Shown here one piece after another: positions 1 to 11,867 of a stretch of 64,000 nt of DNA. The DNA is from Corticium candelabrum (taxonomy: Eukaryota; Porifera; Homoscleromorpha; Homosclerophorida; Plakinidae), in contig NC_085093.1 in assembly GCF_963422355.1 (NCBI RefSeq), positions 1,102,051-1,166,050 on the forward strand. The letters are read 5' to 3'. The position numbers and the translations under genes were made by a program. The notes below the pieces were generated by a model. It saw only the letters and a list, made by a program, of their open reading frames with translations. It was not told the origin of the DNA and did no database searches. Within the stretch, counting starts at the first letter, position 1; each line of letters begins with the position of its first letter.

Positions 1-236
1 AAAGAACGTGGTTGCGGTTATTTTCGTTGTACTGTACCTGTACTTTCCTGTACATACAGTACTTCCGCTGTGCATTCCGATTGTTTGACGTATGTGTGAT
101 TGTACGTTGACCTCATTCCGGTACTTTACCGTCGCGTCTGCCTCGTGCCGGTGTACGCCTCTCTGTATATAATTGCCCACACACCGTCTAGCCATTCATT
201 ATTCTACGTCTACAGCAGTGGTCAATTAGTTGCGAC

Positions 237-977
237 ATGAATCGTAAACTGGTGTTTCAAGATAAAGATTTTCAAAGAGCGTTTGAATTGGAGGCTGGCC
301 GAGAGGACGACGGTTGGACGAAGACCGGCACGTGGACGGAAAGCTCGGAGTTCTGGAAGATGGTCGATTACGATGCGGCGGTACCGCTTCATCTCAAGTG
401 TAGAATTCGCGTGAACGACGTGCCTCTGGAGAAGTGCCGGAAACTACTGACGAACGTTGAGCTGAGGAACAAGTGGGATGGGGCTAAGTTTGAGGTGAAT
501 CAACTGGAAAGGAATCCTTACTACTCAACAATCTACTGGATATTCCATCTGCCATTTTTTGTACAGAACAGGGACATGGTCCAGCACACAGCAGTAAGGT
601 GGATTCCCGAGAAGAAGGCTTACGTAATTCTCTACAAAGACGGGACACATCCCAGCAAGCCTGAAACGAATGATTACATCCGTATGAAGACTGGCCTTAG
701 CTACACCATACTGAGACGAGCAGACAATGATCCTAATACAACAATAATGTCTACATTAGGAAACAACGAGTATGGTGGTTGGTTGCCTTATGCTTTGATG
801 GGCAAACTATATGCCAGTTCTCTAACCAAGCTCAGTCAAAGATTGACGAAAGCATGCAGTGACTACAGTGAAGAAAGTACATCACTTCAAAAGCCAATTC
901 AAAAGCAAACACCTAGTCTAGGTGTTGCTGCTTCTAGACAGTACCACAGAAGTCTATCTGTTAAAGATCAGCGATAG
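237..977 (+). CDS. START-domain lipid-transfer protein, copy 1 (intronless)
   Basis: A single open exon encodes 246 residues from an ATG at 237. Nearly the whole protein is one START domain (about residues 10-205), a fold that binds one lipid or sterol in a deep pocket. Diagnostic stretches are LRNKWDGAKFE, VQNRDMVQHTA, RMKTGLSYTILR and STLGNNEYGGWLP. No signal peptide, membrane segment or second domain is visible, so a cytosolic carrier is likely; the last 40 residues are polar. It is closest in layout to small START proteins (PCTP, STARD7, STARD10 group), but I cannot assign a lipid. A TATA-like TATATAA lies about 70 bp upstream of the ATG and an AATAAA signal at 1064-1069. A paralog follows at 1865. 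Having no intron is unusual here. Confidence 0.85.
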   Translation: MNRKLVFQDKDFQRAFELEAGREDDGWTKTGTWTESSEFWKMVDYDAAVPLHLKCRIRVNDVPLEKCRKLLTNVELRNKWDGAKFEVNQLERNPYYSTIYWIFHLPFFVQNRDMVQHTAVRWIPEKKAYVILYKDGTHPSKPETNDYIRMKTGLSYTILRRADNDPNTTIMSTLGNNEYGGWLPYALMGKLYASSLTKLSQRLTKACSDYSEESTSLQKPIQKQTPSLGVAASRQYHRSLSVKDQR

Positions 978-1864
978 GACAATGATTTTGACTTATTCTT
1001 GTTAGGAATTTTTATAAAGTAAATTCTGTGCTACTTTTATTGAAGAGTATTTAATTCTACTGAAATAAACAATTAAATTTCTTGACGTGAAAAGTGCCTA
1101 AAATTCATCATTTTGCACACTCTTGTTTCAAGGGTACTGGTTGCTAATTAATTGTTAATTACTTATGTATACAACAGCCAACTCCGTTTTGAAGAGACAA
1201 CCAGGTTGCAAGGTGCACTCTAGACATGTGTTGGTAGTAAATCTGTCCTGTCAAACTATGCAAACTATTTCCAACTACAAAGTAGTTATAAATTTTTGAA
1301 CTGACTTACTGAAAGTTCTTTGAACAATTAATTAAATTAACCGGATGTTTGTTTCAGCGGGAATGTGAGGTCATGTTGAGGCTTATTTGAATAATTAATG
1401 ATAATTGGTTAGTGAACTCTCAGTTTCACAATGTGTCAATGTTGTACATATTTGTATTGCTCAAGGTAGCTTGCCCCGCGCCGCATCAGGACGACTGTAC
1501 AAACCCTGTACTGACTCATAACGTCCCAGTGTTGCGTGTTGCGTATTGCGTGTTGCGTGTCGGCGTTGCTACAGTGTAGCTAGACCTATTTTGGGTAATC
1601 AAGTGCACTGATCAAAGAATGTTGCTGGAATGGCGTACACGTAAAATAAACAGGCAGACATTCACCATTTTCGCCACGCCTGTTGTGTTCTGTCATTGTG
1701 TCATTGTCACATGACGGGAGCACGGGACAGTCCATGTGTACAACACATCGTTATCGCCCAAAGCTAATGAGGGACTTCCCTTTCTTATCTCTTCCCGACA
1801 ATCGTCCTTATTCAACTAGGGGAGCACATTGCATCACTCGTGTGTAGCGGTGGCTGGGTTGAGA
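978..1864. other. Spacer between the two START genes
   Basis: No coding region is supported here. The stretch holds the 3' end of the first START gene (AATAAA at 1064-1069) and presumably the promoter of the second. A short imperfect repeat of GTTGCGT/ATTGCGT units lies near 1533-1562. Nothing else is recognised. Confidence 0.5.
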
Positions 1865-2506
1865 ATGAACGGCATTATAGACGATGATTTTGAGTTGGCT
1901 CTTCGTCTTGATCATGAAGGAGAAACTGAAGGATGGAGTTCTACAGGATCATGGATGTGCTGTAGAAAAGCCAGGTTTTTGAAAAAAATCGACAGCGAAA
2001 AAGAAATTCCTCTCCATATCAAATCAAGCAGAATTTATCTAGATGGAATTCCAATAGATAACTGTTTGAGCCTATTGATAAATCCTGATCAGAGAAATGC
2101 TTGGGACAACGGCCACTTCCAGCTGGAAAAGTTAGATTCAAGTGACTACCCACTCGGCACAGACCTTATCTACTGGAAAATGTTTTTGCCATCTGTTGTC
2201 AAAAACAGAGATATGGTTCAGCTGACTGCTTACAAGATGATCGGAAACGCTTGTGTTATTGTCTACAAACAGGGGGATGATTCCAAGAAACCAGAGAGCA
2301 GCGAATTTATTAGGATGAAGACAGGACTAAGCTACACAATCCTTAGACCTGCTGAAGATGATCCTTCATATTCTACCTTGATATCAACATTGGGGAACAA
2401 TGATTATGGTGGTTGGCTACCCAATTGCCTAATGGGACTGCTCTATAGCATGTCAATCACGAATCTCTGTAATCGACTATTGCACGCCTATCACAATCAG
2501 CACTAA
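1865..2506 (+). CDS. START-domain lipid-transfer protein, copy 2 (intronless)
   Basis: A single-exon gene of 213 residues. I take the ATG at 1865 because the protein from there (MNGIIDDDFELALRLD) aligns with the start of the upstream paralog; the frame is open to 1829, but that codon is TTG. The START domain fills the protein: LINPDQRNAWDNGHF, VKNRDMVQLTA, RMKTGLSYTILR and STLGNNDYGGWLP correspond one to one with copy 1. It lacks the polar C-terminal tail of copy 1 and ends soon after the last START helix. Divergence is substantial outside these motifs, so the duplication is not recent. The lipid ligand is unknown. Confidence 0.83.
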   Translation: MNGIIDDDFELALRLDHEGETEGWSSTGSWMCCRKARFLKKIDSEKEIPLHIKSSRIYLDGIPIDNCLSLLINPDQRNAWDNGHFQLEKLDSSDYPLGTDLIYWKMFLPSVVKNRDMVQLTAYKMIGNACVIVYKQGDDSKKPESSEFIRMKTGLSYTILRPAEDDPSYSTLISTLGNNDYGGWLPNCLMGLLYSMSITNLCNRLLHAYHNQH

Positions 2507-2796
2507 CTCAGTGACAGTGTCACAAATCTGACTTTGGCATAGCTATAGTATAAACCGGTATAATTAATTAATATTACAAGATAGTACTTCAACACAATGA
2601 AGTACGTGTGACATCTTGCTTCAGTAATCTTATATATCACACGCAATAGCAATTTAAAACTGATACAGTTTTGTATTAAATCAAAGAACAATGTTGGCAT
2701 TCGAAATCGACTTCACCGAACGAATATGCTATAGAGGCATGTGATCACGTGTTAGGACTTAGCCAATCATCTTGCCGCACGTGCTTCAACAGTAAT

Positions 2797-5347
2797 ATGG
2801 CGTTCGCGTTCTTTGTCTCTGCTGTCTTGCTGCTTAGCGGTGCTACCGCAGCCAATTTTGACGAGGAAGAAGGTGTTCTCGTATTGACGGACGCCAACTT
2901 TGAAGAGGCTATCGCAACCCACCATCACATTCTCGTAGAATTCTGTGTGTAACGACATCTTTGAATACCTAGGATATCGTAGTTCCAGTAATAATATCTC
3001 GTCTAGATGCTCCATGGTGTGGCCACTGCAAAGCTTTAGCACCTGAATACGCTAAAGCAGCACAGTCTCTCATTGACTCCGCTTCTGACATTCGTTTGGC
3101 TAAAGTCGATTCTACCGTGCAGTCTAAAGTGAGTGAGCAATTCGAAGTACGTGGTTATCCCACAATCAAGTTTTTCCGTGGAGGAAAACCTCAAGAATAT
3201 ACGGGTGAGACAGTCTTTCTACTGGGAGGAGACGAGCTTGTAGAGTGCTTGTCATTATGCTTGGTTGCTAGGTGGTCGCACAGGAGAAGAAATAGTTACA
3301 TGGTTGAAGAAGAAAACAGGACCACCGACCAAAGATCTAACATCCCCCGAGGCAGCGAAAGGGTTCATTGATTCTTTAGAAGTTGCCGTTGTTGGATTCT
3401 TTTCTGATCTCGAGTCTGCTGAGGCGAAGGCGTATATTGAAGCTGCTGCTGGAGATGATGAGCTGGAGTTTGGTATTGCAAATGATGCTGCTGTGCTGGA
3501 TGCATACAATGTGCAGAGCCCGACTGTGTCTGTTTTCAAGAAGGTAAGACGGATGATTTACAAATGAGCAGAGAATGTAGCATTTACTTGCATGATTATG
3601 TTGTCTATCTCTTCCCAGATAAGTGAATAGATATTAGATTTTTGGATCTAGCTCACACGTGATTATAAGTAAATATTTGCAAGTGGTTTGCTAGGTGGGA
3701 ATGAGACTATCAATCATGAATGCTGGTATGACCATGACGGAAATAGGGACATAATGCATGATTACAAGAAATAACAGGAAGACTGTAGTATAGGCGAATG
3801 GTTTGTATTGAAGTTAGGATGCTTGAGGGTCAGTCAGAATTTTGGTTGTTGGCTTTGCACATGTTTTCTATTATGAAGCTATCTCCCAAGGTTTGAAGCA
3901 TGGAACACAGTAACCTGCAGTATAGCAATAATAGGTTTCTACTGCATTTGGTTGCCACTTGAAGTATGGAATTCCAATCTCATACTACGTATTATAGGAA
4001 CTTGTATAGCTGATGTAACATGGACTGCTATCCTAGATATTCATTTGGCTCCTGTTTTACTCTATGGAAGTCATCTTTGGAGGTTAGACAGAGTGACGAC
4101 AGGGAAAATGGTAGATTAAGCATTAGATTCAGAAAAGGCGTTAGACAGGGTTTGGGCATGAGGAGAGAGACTCAATAAGGATAGACTGGGCAGTTGGTTT
4201 GTTGAAGCATATGAAAGAGTGAAGAGGGAGCAGACTACATGTACCTGAAAAGGGCAATAGAATCAAGGTATCATCTCATGAGACATATGTCATGGTTGAT
4301 GTGTAGAGAACAATCAGATAGTAGTAAAACATGTTTGCAGTTACATATGATGACTAAAAAGGCCATCAGTAAGAATTAGTTTATTTCTAACTCCAACTGG
4401 CATACCTCATGTATATTATAACACTTTTTTTCTTGGCTTCCTTTTAATGATAAATGTGATGGTTGCTTCATGCAGGGTAGAGGTCAAGTGAAATTCATGG
4501 AAAAGGGAAGTGTTACAGTAATAGCTATATTAATTAACATGAGTCATGCTTACCAGCTATCCTATGATAGATTATTATTCAAGACCTTCTGCTCAATGTT
4601 GACTTGTTTGGTAGCTTGTCACATGATTTGTAGAGGATGCTAGAATGGATTTTATGCATGGTTAATTAATTAATGCATACTTGGACTTGACCAACTATTG
4701 TGTACATTTCTAAAGAAGAGAGAAAATTTAGAGGAATACATGTATATTATTTAGAGAATTTACCAATTACCAACAACTTGCTGATTATTTTCTTTGACAG
4801 TTTGATGATCCAGTTGTCAATTTTGATGGTGATCTCACAAACCCAGAGGCTATTCTCAAATTTGCCAAGGAGAATTCTCTTCCATTGGTCAATGAATTCT
4901 CTGACAAGACAGCTCCTCGCATCTTTGGTGGTGACATCAAGAGTCACATATTATTGTTTGTCAGGAAATCTGATGAAAACTTCCAAACATTCTATGATGC
5001 CTTTGCTGCAACTGCAAAAGATTTTAAAGGCAAACTACTTTTTGTCCTCGTCGATGTTGACGTAGAAGAGAATGCTCGCATTCTTGAATTTTTTGGGATG
5101 AAAGAAAGTGATGTATGTGTTACTATGCTTCACTACTTATGTGACGCTTTTATAACGAGGTAATGTTAGGTACCAGCTGTTCGTCTGATTTTCCTTGGAG
5201 AAGAGATGAAGAAATATCAGCCGCCTAACTCTGATCTGACTGCAGAGTCATTCAAACAATTCGTACAAAGCTATCTCGATGGCAAATTGCAGGTTGGTTT
5301 AGATGCAGTAATGTTGCTAAGACATTAATTAAGGTTATTACGGTTTG

Positions 5348-5414
<67 letters not shown>

Positions 5415-6207
5415 TGTGTGTAGCCCCACTTGATGAGTGATGAAATTCCTGAAGACTGGGATAAAAATCCCGTCAAGGTACTAGTTGGAAAGAATTTTGG
5501 AGAAATTGCATTTGACAAATCAAAGAATGTTTTGGTTGAATTCTGTAAGAGTATTCTCCAACTATCAAGAACTGTTTGTCTTGCAATGGTGTTGATTGTT
5601 TTTCTTAGATGCTCCATGGTGTGGACACTGCAAGCAGCTGGCTCCCATTTGGGATGAACTTGGTGAAAAATATAAAGATCATGAGAATATAGTAATTGCC
5701 AAAATGGATGCGACAACCAACGAAGTAGAGCGAGTTCAAGTTCAAAGTTTCCCGACTATCAAGTTCTTTCCGGCTGGAAGCAATGATGTGAGTTACATGA
5801 TGTAGGTTTACTCAAATATTGATATTTTTAAATTATAGTACGTAAGTATTCATTTGTGGCACCTACTACTTGCCTGTCGTCTTGGCTGCTCACTTTATGC
5901 CTTTTTACCTTTCCAGAGCACTAACACAGCACTAACACAGCATGTACATACAGATGAATTATGCGGACTATCATGGTCTGTTTATGTCATTATGCTATCA
6001 ACTAATCCTTACCATTTATTTCTGTAAGTCACACTTGATTATTGGTTTTTTCAGGTAATGGACTATGAAGGTGGACGAACAGTGGCCGACTTTTCTACTT
6101 TCTTGGATTCTGGAGGGAAAACTGTGCCACCTGGAGATGAACCACCTCCAGATTATGATGAAGGGGATGAGGATGATGATGTCGATCAACCTAAAGACGA
6201 GCTGTAG
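2797..6207 (+). CDS. P4HB: Protein disulfide isomerase (PDIA1/P4HB type)
   Basis: Eight exons (2797-2944, 3007-3204, 3272-3543, 4801-5112, 5170-5292, 5424-5544, 5609-5787, 6055-6207) encode 501 residues; human P4HB has 508. PDI makes, breaks and shuffles disulfides in the ER lumen. The order is signal peptide ([19 protein letters not shown]), thioredoxin domain a with [13 protein letters not shown], domains b and b', domain a' with [14 protein letters not shown], an acidic tail and a KDEL retention signal just before the stop. Both redox sites are CGHC, and the cis-Pro loops GYPTIKFF and SFPTIKFF are intact. In both a and a' a phase-1 intron cuts the same codon just before APWCGHC, a trace of the ancient internal domain duplication. 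Intron 5 ends with a (TG)n array directly before the acceptor. Intron 3 (1257 bp) is long for this window. Confidence 0.95.
5350..5423 (+). repeat. (TG)n microsatellite abutting the PDI exon 6 acceptor
   Basis: About 70 bp of nearly pure TG runs straight into the TAG acceptor of PDI exon 6, with no ordinary polypyrimidine tract between. Length changes here would act directly on the 3' splice site. Confidence 0.9.
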
Positions 6208-6370
6208 TTGTTAGTGCAGTAGAATGTGGCTGGTAAATGGTCACCTTGCTAGTGTCTTGTTTGAACCACCTGGTGAAAGCTGTCTATATACAAAATATAG
6301 ACATTTTATTTGCCCGGAGTAATGATTCACAGACAATGACATAAATGATAATTGCGCGCGCTAAGGCTCC

Positions 6371-6790
6371 ATGTGTCTACATGTGGCGCGTGAACTATTT
6401 AGCATGTCCGAGTCTGAAGTAAGGCACCGAAAAGGCGGCAGTGCTGACCGCTTTGATGAGCAACCACGGAACGAACAGAAGCAGAGTGACAAGACAACAT
6501 CGTCGATGCGGACTGGAACGTTCTGGCTCACTAGGATAGTCTTCTTACGCTCCTTGGCCTTTGTCTATTGTAAGGATGTAAGATGAGCGTTTGAATGAAT
6601 GTTTGTTAGATTGAGTTGTAGGCATTTCTTGTGCAACTACGTTTACATGTTTTCTACTTGTAACGTCTGTAATGATTCGAACGGCTATTGATTATAAATA
6701 ATCTGATCGTTAATTAATTAATTAATAAATTCATAGGTATAAGCGAAATGAAGTAATTTGTTTAGTTTAAACTAATACGTTTGTGCTGGA

Positions 6791-6865
<75 letters not shown>

Positions 6866-8240
6866 AATATATTGAAATCTGTTACCATTTCTGGGCTGCT
6901 AGAGATTTGTGACCTATTGAGAGGTCATTACATCTGGACTAAGAAACAGTAAAGTTTTAGCAGAAACCTATCACTAGATATGGATTATTATTGCAGTGTT
7001 TGTAGTGCATGTGGTGCAACCCTTACTTATTAATCAACACTATAATTATAGTTGAGTAGCTAATTTAATTGAATGATTTAATTAACTAAAGGGACTTAGA
7101 ACTGTACTGTGCATGACTATCTAGGAGATGTCCATTTCTCATCTGGTACAAGAATATCAAGTGTTGCTCAAATTTCAGTCTTCGTTGTGTTTTAGTCGTT
7201 GCATTTCTTGTTGCATACCATCAGAACAAAGAACTTCTTGGTTCTAATGGTCTCCTTCCTATCAAGAACTACCTGAATCACGTTAGGACACATTTCAAGG
7301 GAATAAACATTGAATCCGTCACAGCTATGCCTACTTTGCTGTGGTGGTGTGATTATGAGAACAGAGCAGACTGGTTGTTGGATGTGCTGGCATTGTTCGG
7401 ACTGACTGTCTCTGGAGGAGTTCTTTTGATGGGATCAGCTAACATGTTTATCATGGCTCTGTTGTGGGTATTATACCATTCTGTTGTCAATGTTGGTCAG
7501 AGATGGTACTCATTTGGTAAGTAGTCAGATGTCATAAGTGAGGCAATGTAAATAATGGTGGGTAGGTCAGTATAGCCAGAAGCTGTCCATTTTAACACAA
7601 AAAATTAGAGGATCTCAGTCTTAATTAATTCAGAGTTTCATTGTGCAAACTTTTTTTGTGTTAAAGAAAGGATGCATTGTAAATTAGTTCATATGTTTTG
7701 CTACTGGCAAGCCATTCTTTGATGTTATTTTTGTCTAGACACACAGAGTAGCAGAAGTAGCACATAGTGTGACTTAAGTGGTAACAGAAGAAACACCAGC
7801 TTTAATAGGTATCGATCTAGAAGAACTACACCATGTAATACATGTATGTATATGTAGTGGGAATGATGCAACCAAATAGTTTAAGGATCAATCAATAGTA
7901 TTTTTGCCTAACTGGAAGTGATAAAATCAGTAAAATTGTGTCACTTGTTATAGGCTGGGAATCTCAGCTACTTGAAACGGGCTTTTTGGCAATTTTTGCT
8001 TGCCCTGTCTTTTCACTTCGTCAGATTCCTGTCAACACACCACTGTCAGCTGTTGTTGTGTGGGGATACAGATGGCTCATATTCAGAATAATGATCGGAG
8101 CAGTATGTCAGCTGGCAGTGGACATTGGGAATCTAAATTTTTTGTGGTTGTCTATAGGGTCTAATCAAAATTCGAGGTGATCAGTGTTGGAGAGACTTGA
8201 CTTGCATGAATTATCATTATGAGGTGCAGTTCTGTGTAAT

Positions 8241-8299
<59 letters not shown>

Positions 8300-10319
8300 G
8301 TGTGTGTGCAATCATAGAACAAATAGACAAAGTGGTACTATATAGGTACACACAAGCAGGCAGGCAGACAAGCAAAATAGATTCAACAGGAGAAGCTACT
8401 ATATGCGAGAGAAACACATAGAGTCAAACGTTTTACCAGTATACATCGTGCTTTTCAAATTTATGTTTTATGTTTGCAGACTCAGCCTGTACCCAGTCCA
8501 ATAAGTTACTACCTTCACCAAAATCCAGAGTTCATCCACAAGTTTGAGACGTTGTCCAACCACTTTGTTGAGCTTGTTGTTCCCTTCTTTATGCTTATTC
8601 CACTGAAAAACAGATTCTTTTCTTCCCTCTGTGGATTTCTGCAGATTCTCTTCCAAGTAAGTTAATTAAAGTATCAATAAATGAAGAATTTTATCACAAA
8701 CTAATTACATGTATTGGAAATTAACACTTTGTAGCAGTCGCTTGTTCTGTAGGACACTCCCACCCATGAGTACTGTATGCAACTACCCATACCCACACAT
8801 GAGCATATACAAACAAGATAATTTAACTACTTCAAAGTGTCACTTAATTAAATTCACTTTTTCAATTGTGTGACATTATACTTTGTGGACAATGGCAATG
8901 AAGTATCATTGCTATTACACATGAGTTGTTCATTACTAGTTTTCTATTCTACTCTAATATCTTCATTATTTGTCACAGATTGTTTTGATAATCAGTGGTA
9001 ACCTCAGCTTCCTCAACTGGCTCACCATATTGCCTTGTATACTTTTCTTTGATGATTGTCACCTTTCATTTCTGTTTTCAAAGAAGAGCTCTACATCAGC
9101 ATACAATAAAGTCAGACAACTACAGCTGCAGCCAAACCGTCGCCTGTCTGCCAGTAAGTTGACATAGTCACTATATTAAAGAGTATTGTGGAATGTACCT
9201 GATGGCTTACATATCCTTGTAGGTCAGTATATTCGTTCTGCTGTGAATTGTTGTGTTGGATTGCTCATCGCTTATCTTAGCATACCAGTTGTTCAGAATC
9301 TTTTGTCATCACAGCAAATGATGAATACATCTTTTGATTCTCTTCGCATAGTTAACACTTATGGAGCATTTGGGAGGTATGTAGACTACTACAGCATGTA
9401 GTGAGTGCCATGCAAGATTGACAGAAATGTGACGTGCCTGTGGATGTTAGCTACTCTAGCTGTTACATTTGATCTAGAAACAATATCTAATACATTGAAT
9501 TTATCCAAGTTAATGTCATTCTACAGCATTACAAAGGAAAGAACAGAAGTGATATTCCAAGGAACTCGAAATACCACTTTATTGCCTGACAGTGCTGGTG
9601 CTCAATGGGAGGAGTTTGAATTTAAATGCAAGCCTGGGAATGTTTCACGCCGACCATGTCTCATATCACCCTATCACTACAGGTTAGACTGGCTGATGTG
9701 GTTTGCAGCATTTCAGGTATAGCATAAAGTCACATGTAATGATCATCTTTACTGTTCAACTTGGAAATGGTGATTGCAGAATTATCAGCACAACCCTTGG
9801 CTTGTCCATCTAGCTGCGAAGTTCTTAGTAGGTGATGAAACAGTTGACAGTCTAATAGACTACAATCCATTTGCTGGTGGTGATCCTCCAAGGTAAATAC
9901 CAATTAGTCACTTTTGGAAATTGTTTGTATAGTTGTACAGTGTGTTTATTGATTGTTACACATTTGTTTGTTCTAGTGTTACACAACTAGCGCGTGCATT
10001 CCTTCAGTTTGTGGATTTGCATGATTTGCAAGTTGCCTATTTTTACAGGGTCATCTAATTTTAACTTGTGGTTATTGTCAGTCAATCTCCTTTGAGACAT
10101 ACCATAGTATTCCTAACGTTTGCATCTTTGTTACTTAGATATGTTCGAGCTGAGCATTATCACTATGAATACACCAAGGTGGGAAGTGAAGAGGCAGCTG
10201 CAGGGCAGTGGTGGAATCGCAGAAAAATTGGAGTATACCTTCCACCAATCACAGTGGATCACCTGAAAGACTATATCAGTGCCCAGGGATGGACAGTTAG
10301 CAAACAACCTTCTAATTAG
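6371..10319 (+). CDS. LMF1: Lipase maturation factor (LMF1/LMF2 family)
   Basis: Ten exons (6371-6569, 7196-7516, 7954-8102, 8158-8223, 8480-8656, 8979-9153, 9223-9376, 9527-9716, 9780-9892, 10139-10319) encode 574 residues, close to the 567 of human LMF1. LMF proteins are polytopic ER-membrane chaperones needed for folding of dimeric lipases such as lipoprotein lipase. Family signatures are TRIVFLRSLAFVY at the first membrane segment, HQNKELLGSNGLLP, GDQCWRDLTCMNYHYE, TQPVPSPISYYLH, YNPFAGGDPPRYVRAEHY and the tail WWNRRKIGVYLPP. Several hydrophobic spans precede the conserved C-terminal domain. The start could also be the in-frame ATG at 6404. The stop lies one base from the FDXR stop on the other strand. 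LMF1 versus LMF2 is a judgement; the C-terminal motif looks more like LMF1. Confidence 0.9.
6795..6861. repeat. (TA)n microsatellite in LMF intron 1
   Basis: About 65 bp of uninterrupted TA dinucleotides within the first LMF intron; a simple repeat. Confidence 0.9.
8241..8309. repeat. (GT)n microsatellite in LMF intron 4
   Basis: About 68 bp of GT units with one GC interruption, about 18 bp after the exon 4 donor. Confidence 0.9.
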
Positions 10320-10320
10320 T

Positions 10321-11838
10321 TCATTTGGATGCTTTGTTATCTCCAAATGCTACATCTAGCATTTTCTCTACATTGACTATTTTCTCCCTGGGTTTTCCGC
10401 TGACTTTACCGTTTAATATTTCATAGTTGTCTATCCTCATCCAGTCCGAGAAAGTTACCAGCTTCTTCTGAAACTGGTCCATTACGTCTCCGTTTCTTGA
10501 TCTTGAATCCCATTGAAGAACGTTACCACTGATATCATCATATATTGACTTTGCTGTCTCCAATGCATCGTTGACTGTCGTAAGAATAACACCAACAGGT
10601 CCTGTCTTGATCCAACCACTACAGTATAGTCCAGGAATGACTCTGTAATGTTTACTAACGACATGAGAAGTGTTTGCAATGCCTGAAGTTAAACCAGTTG
10701 CACTGTCTTTTGGGGTGACAACTCTGCCACATAGATTAGGTATAATGCCTTTGTGTACATCAAATGGAATGTCAGGATCAATAGAAACACTCTGATATCC
10801 AACACTTTTGATAGCTAGTCCACATGGTATTGACATCGTGTGACCAGTTCGTATAGCTTTGTTTCCATCCAAACGATTCTGTTCAAACTTGACAGCTACA
10901 AGGGAATTTACCCCTTCGATAATCTTTGATTCAAATTCAACTGGGGAATGTAGAAACTTTAAGTTCCATTCTCGTTGAGCTGCTTGTCGTCTGGCTGTTT
11001 CATTGTTTCCTGGATCTTCCAATGCTGTTTTACAAAGCAGCTCAATAAGACGCTTTCGTTGTCTTGGAAGTTCACTTATTTTTTCAGGAACCCCTATAAA
11101 GTCATTAGTATCCAAATCTGGTCGAGAACCAGGAAGCCGAACCATTTCACGGAGCTCCTTTATAGTGAAGGCAACTTGCAATGGCCCACGTCGACCAGCA
11201 ATAATGATTCTCTTTATGCTACTCTGTTTGAGAGCATCCAATGCATGAGCTGCAACGTCTGTCTTTTCAAGAAGTTGAGCAGGAGTCAGCAACATCCGAG
11301 CAACATCAAGAGCAACATTGCCATGTCCCAGTACAACTGCTGTGTTGCAATTGAGATTCAGATGAAGATTAGCATTCTGTGGGAAACCGTTGTACCAGCC
11401 TACAAAGTCTGAAGCAGATATGACTCCGTCACACGTCTCTCCAGAGACATTCAATTTTCTGTTAGCCTGAGCACCATAGGCTAATACAACAGCATGGTAA
11501 GAACGCAACAGGTCTACTATCTTCACATCATTTCCTACGTCGAGGTTGCCAAAATATCTGCACCGTTTGTCTCTTGCTACATGTGTAAAGGAGTTGATGA
11601 CGTTTTTCACTTCAGGGTGATCAGGAGCGACACCATAACGCACTAGACCAAATGGAACAGGTAACTTCTCGACTATATCAACACAGACGTTTTCTGTCAT
11701 TCTGAGAAGATGTTGGGCAGTGTAGAAACCAGCTGGACCACTCCCAACAATACAGACGTACTTTGTGTCATTATGAGCACACCTGGAAGAAGCTAACTTG
11801 TAAAATACACGACCAACAACTCTCAGGGTTGGTAACAT
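10321..11838 (-). CDS. FDXR: NADPH:adrenodoxin oxidoreductase, mitochondrial (intronless)
   Basis: A single exon of 505 residues from the ATG at 11838; an upstream in-frame TTG is not needed. FDXR moves electrons from NADPH through FAD to mitochondrial ferredoxins for steroid/heme and Fe-S cluster pathways. The start (MLPTLRVVGRVFYKLASSRC) has the basic, amphipathic look of a mitochondrial presequence. The FAD loop is VCIVGSGPAGFYTAQHLL, then PFGLVRYGVAPDHPEVKNV, the NADP loop VVLGHGNVALDVARMLL with AGRRGPLQVAFT, and the C-terminal GWIKTGPVGVILTTVNDA. All are intact. Human FDXR is 491 residues. It starts 29 bp from the ATG of POLG2, also mitochondrial, on the other strand, and ends one base from the LMF stop. 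No intron is present, unlike most neighbours. Confidence 0.95.
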   Translation of the reverse strand: MLPTLRVVGRVFYKLASSRCAHNDTKYVCIVGSGPAGFYTAQHLLRMTENVCVDIVEKLPVPFGLVRYGVAPDHPEVKNVINSFTHVARDKRCRYFGNLDVGNDVKIVDLLRSYHAVVLAYGAQANRKLNVSGETCDGVISASDFVGWYNGFPQNANLHLNLNCNTAVVLGHGNVALDVARMLLTPAQLLEKTDVAAHALDALKQSSIKRIIIAGRRGPLQVAFTIKELREMVRLPGSRPDLDTNDFIGVPEKISELPRQRKRLIELLCKTALEDPGNNETARRQAAQREWNLKFLHSPVEFESKIIEGVNSLVAVKFEQNRLDGNKAIRTGHTMSIPCGLAIKSVGYQSVSIDPDIPFDVHKGIIPNLCGRVVTPKDSATGLTSGIANTSHVVSKHYRVIPGLYCSGWIKTGPVGVILTTVNDALETAKSIYDDISGNVLQWDSRSRNGDVMDQFQKKLVTFSDWMRIDNYEILNGKVSGKPREKIVNVEKMLDVAFGDNKASK

Positions 11839-11867
11839 CCTGGATTGCAGCAAAATAGAATACCCGG
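11839..11867. promoter_or_regulatory. 29-bp divergent gap between FDXR and POLG2 start codons
   Basis: Only 29 bases separate the ATG of FDXR (-) from that of POLG2 (+). Transcription of at least one gene must begin within or beyond the coding start of the other, or both leaders must be extremely short. Both products are mitochondrial. I see no TATA box or named factor site in the gap. Confidence 0.6.

Noticed and set aside
10975-11412. 145-codon plus-strand open frame opposite FDXR
   Set aside because: Antisense shadow of a well-supported gene.
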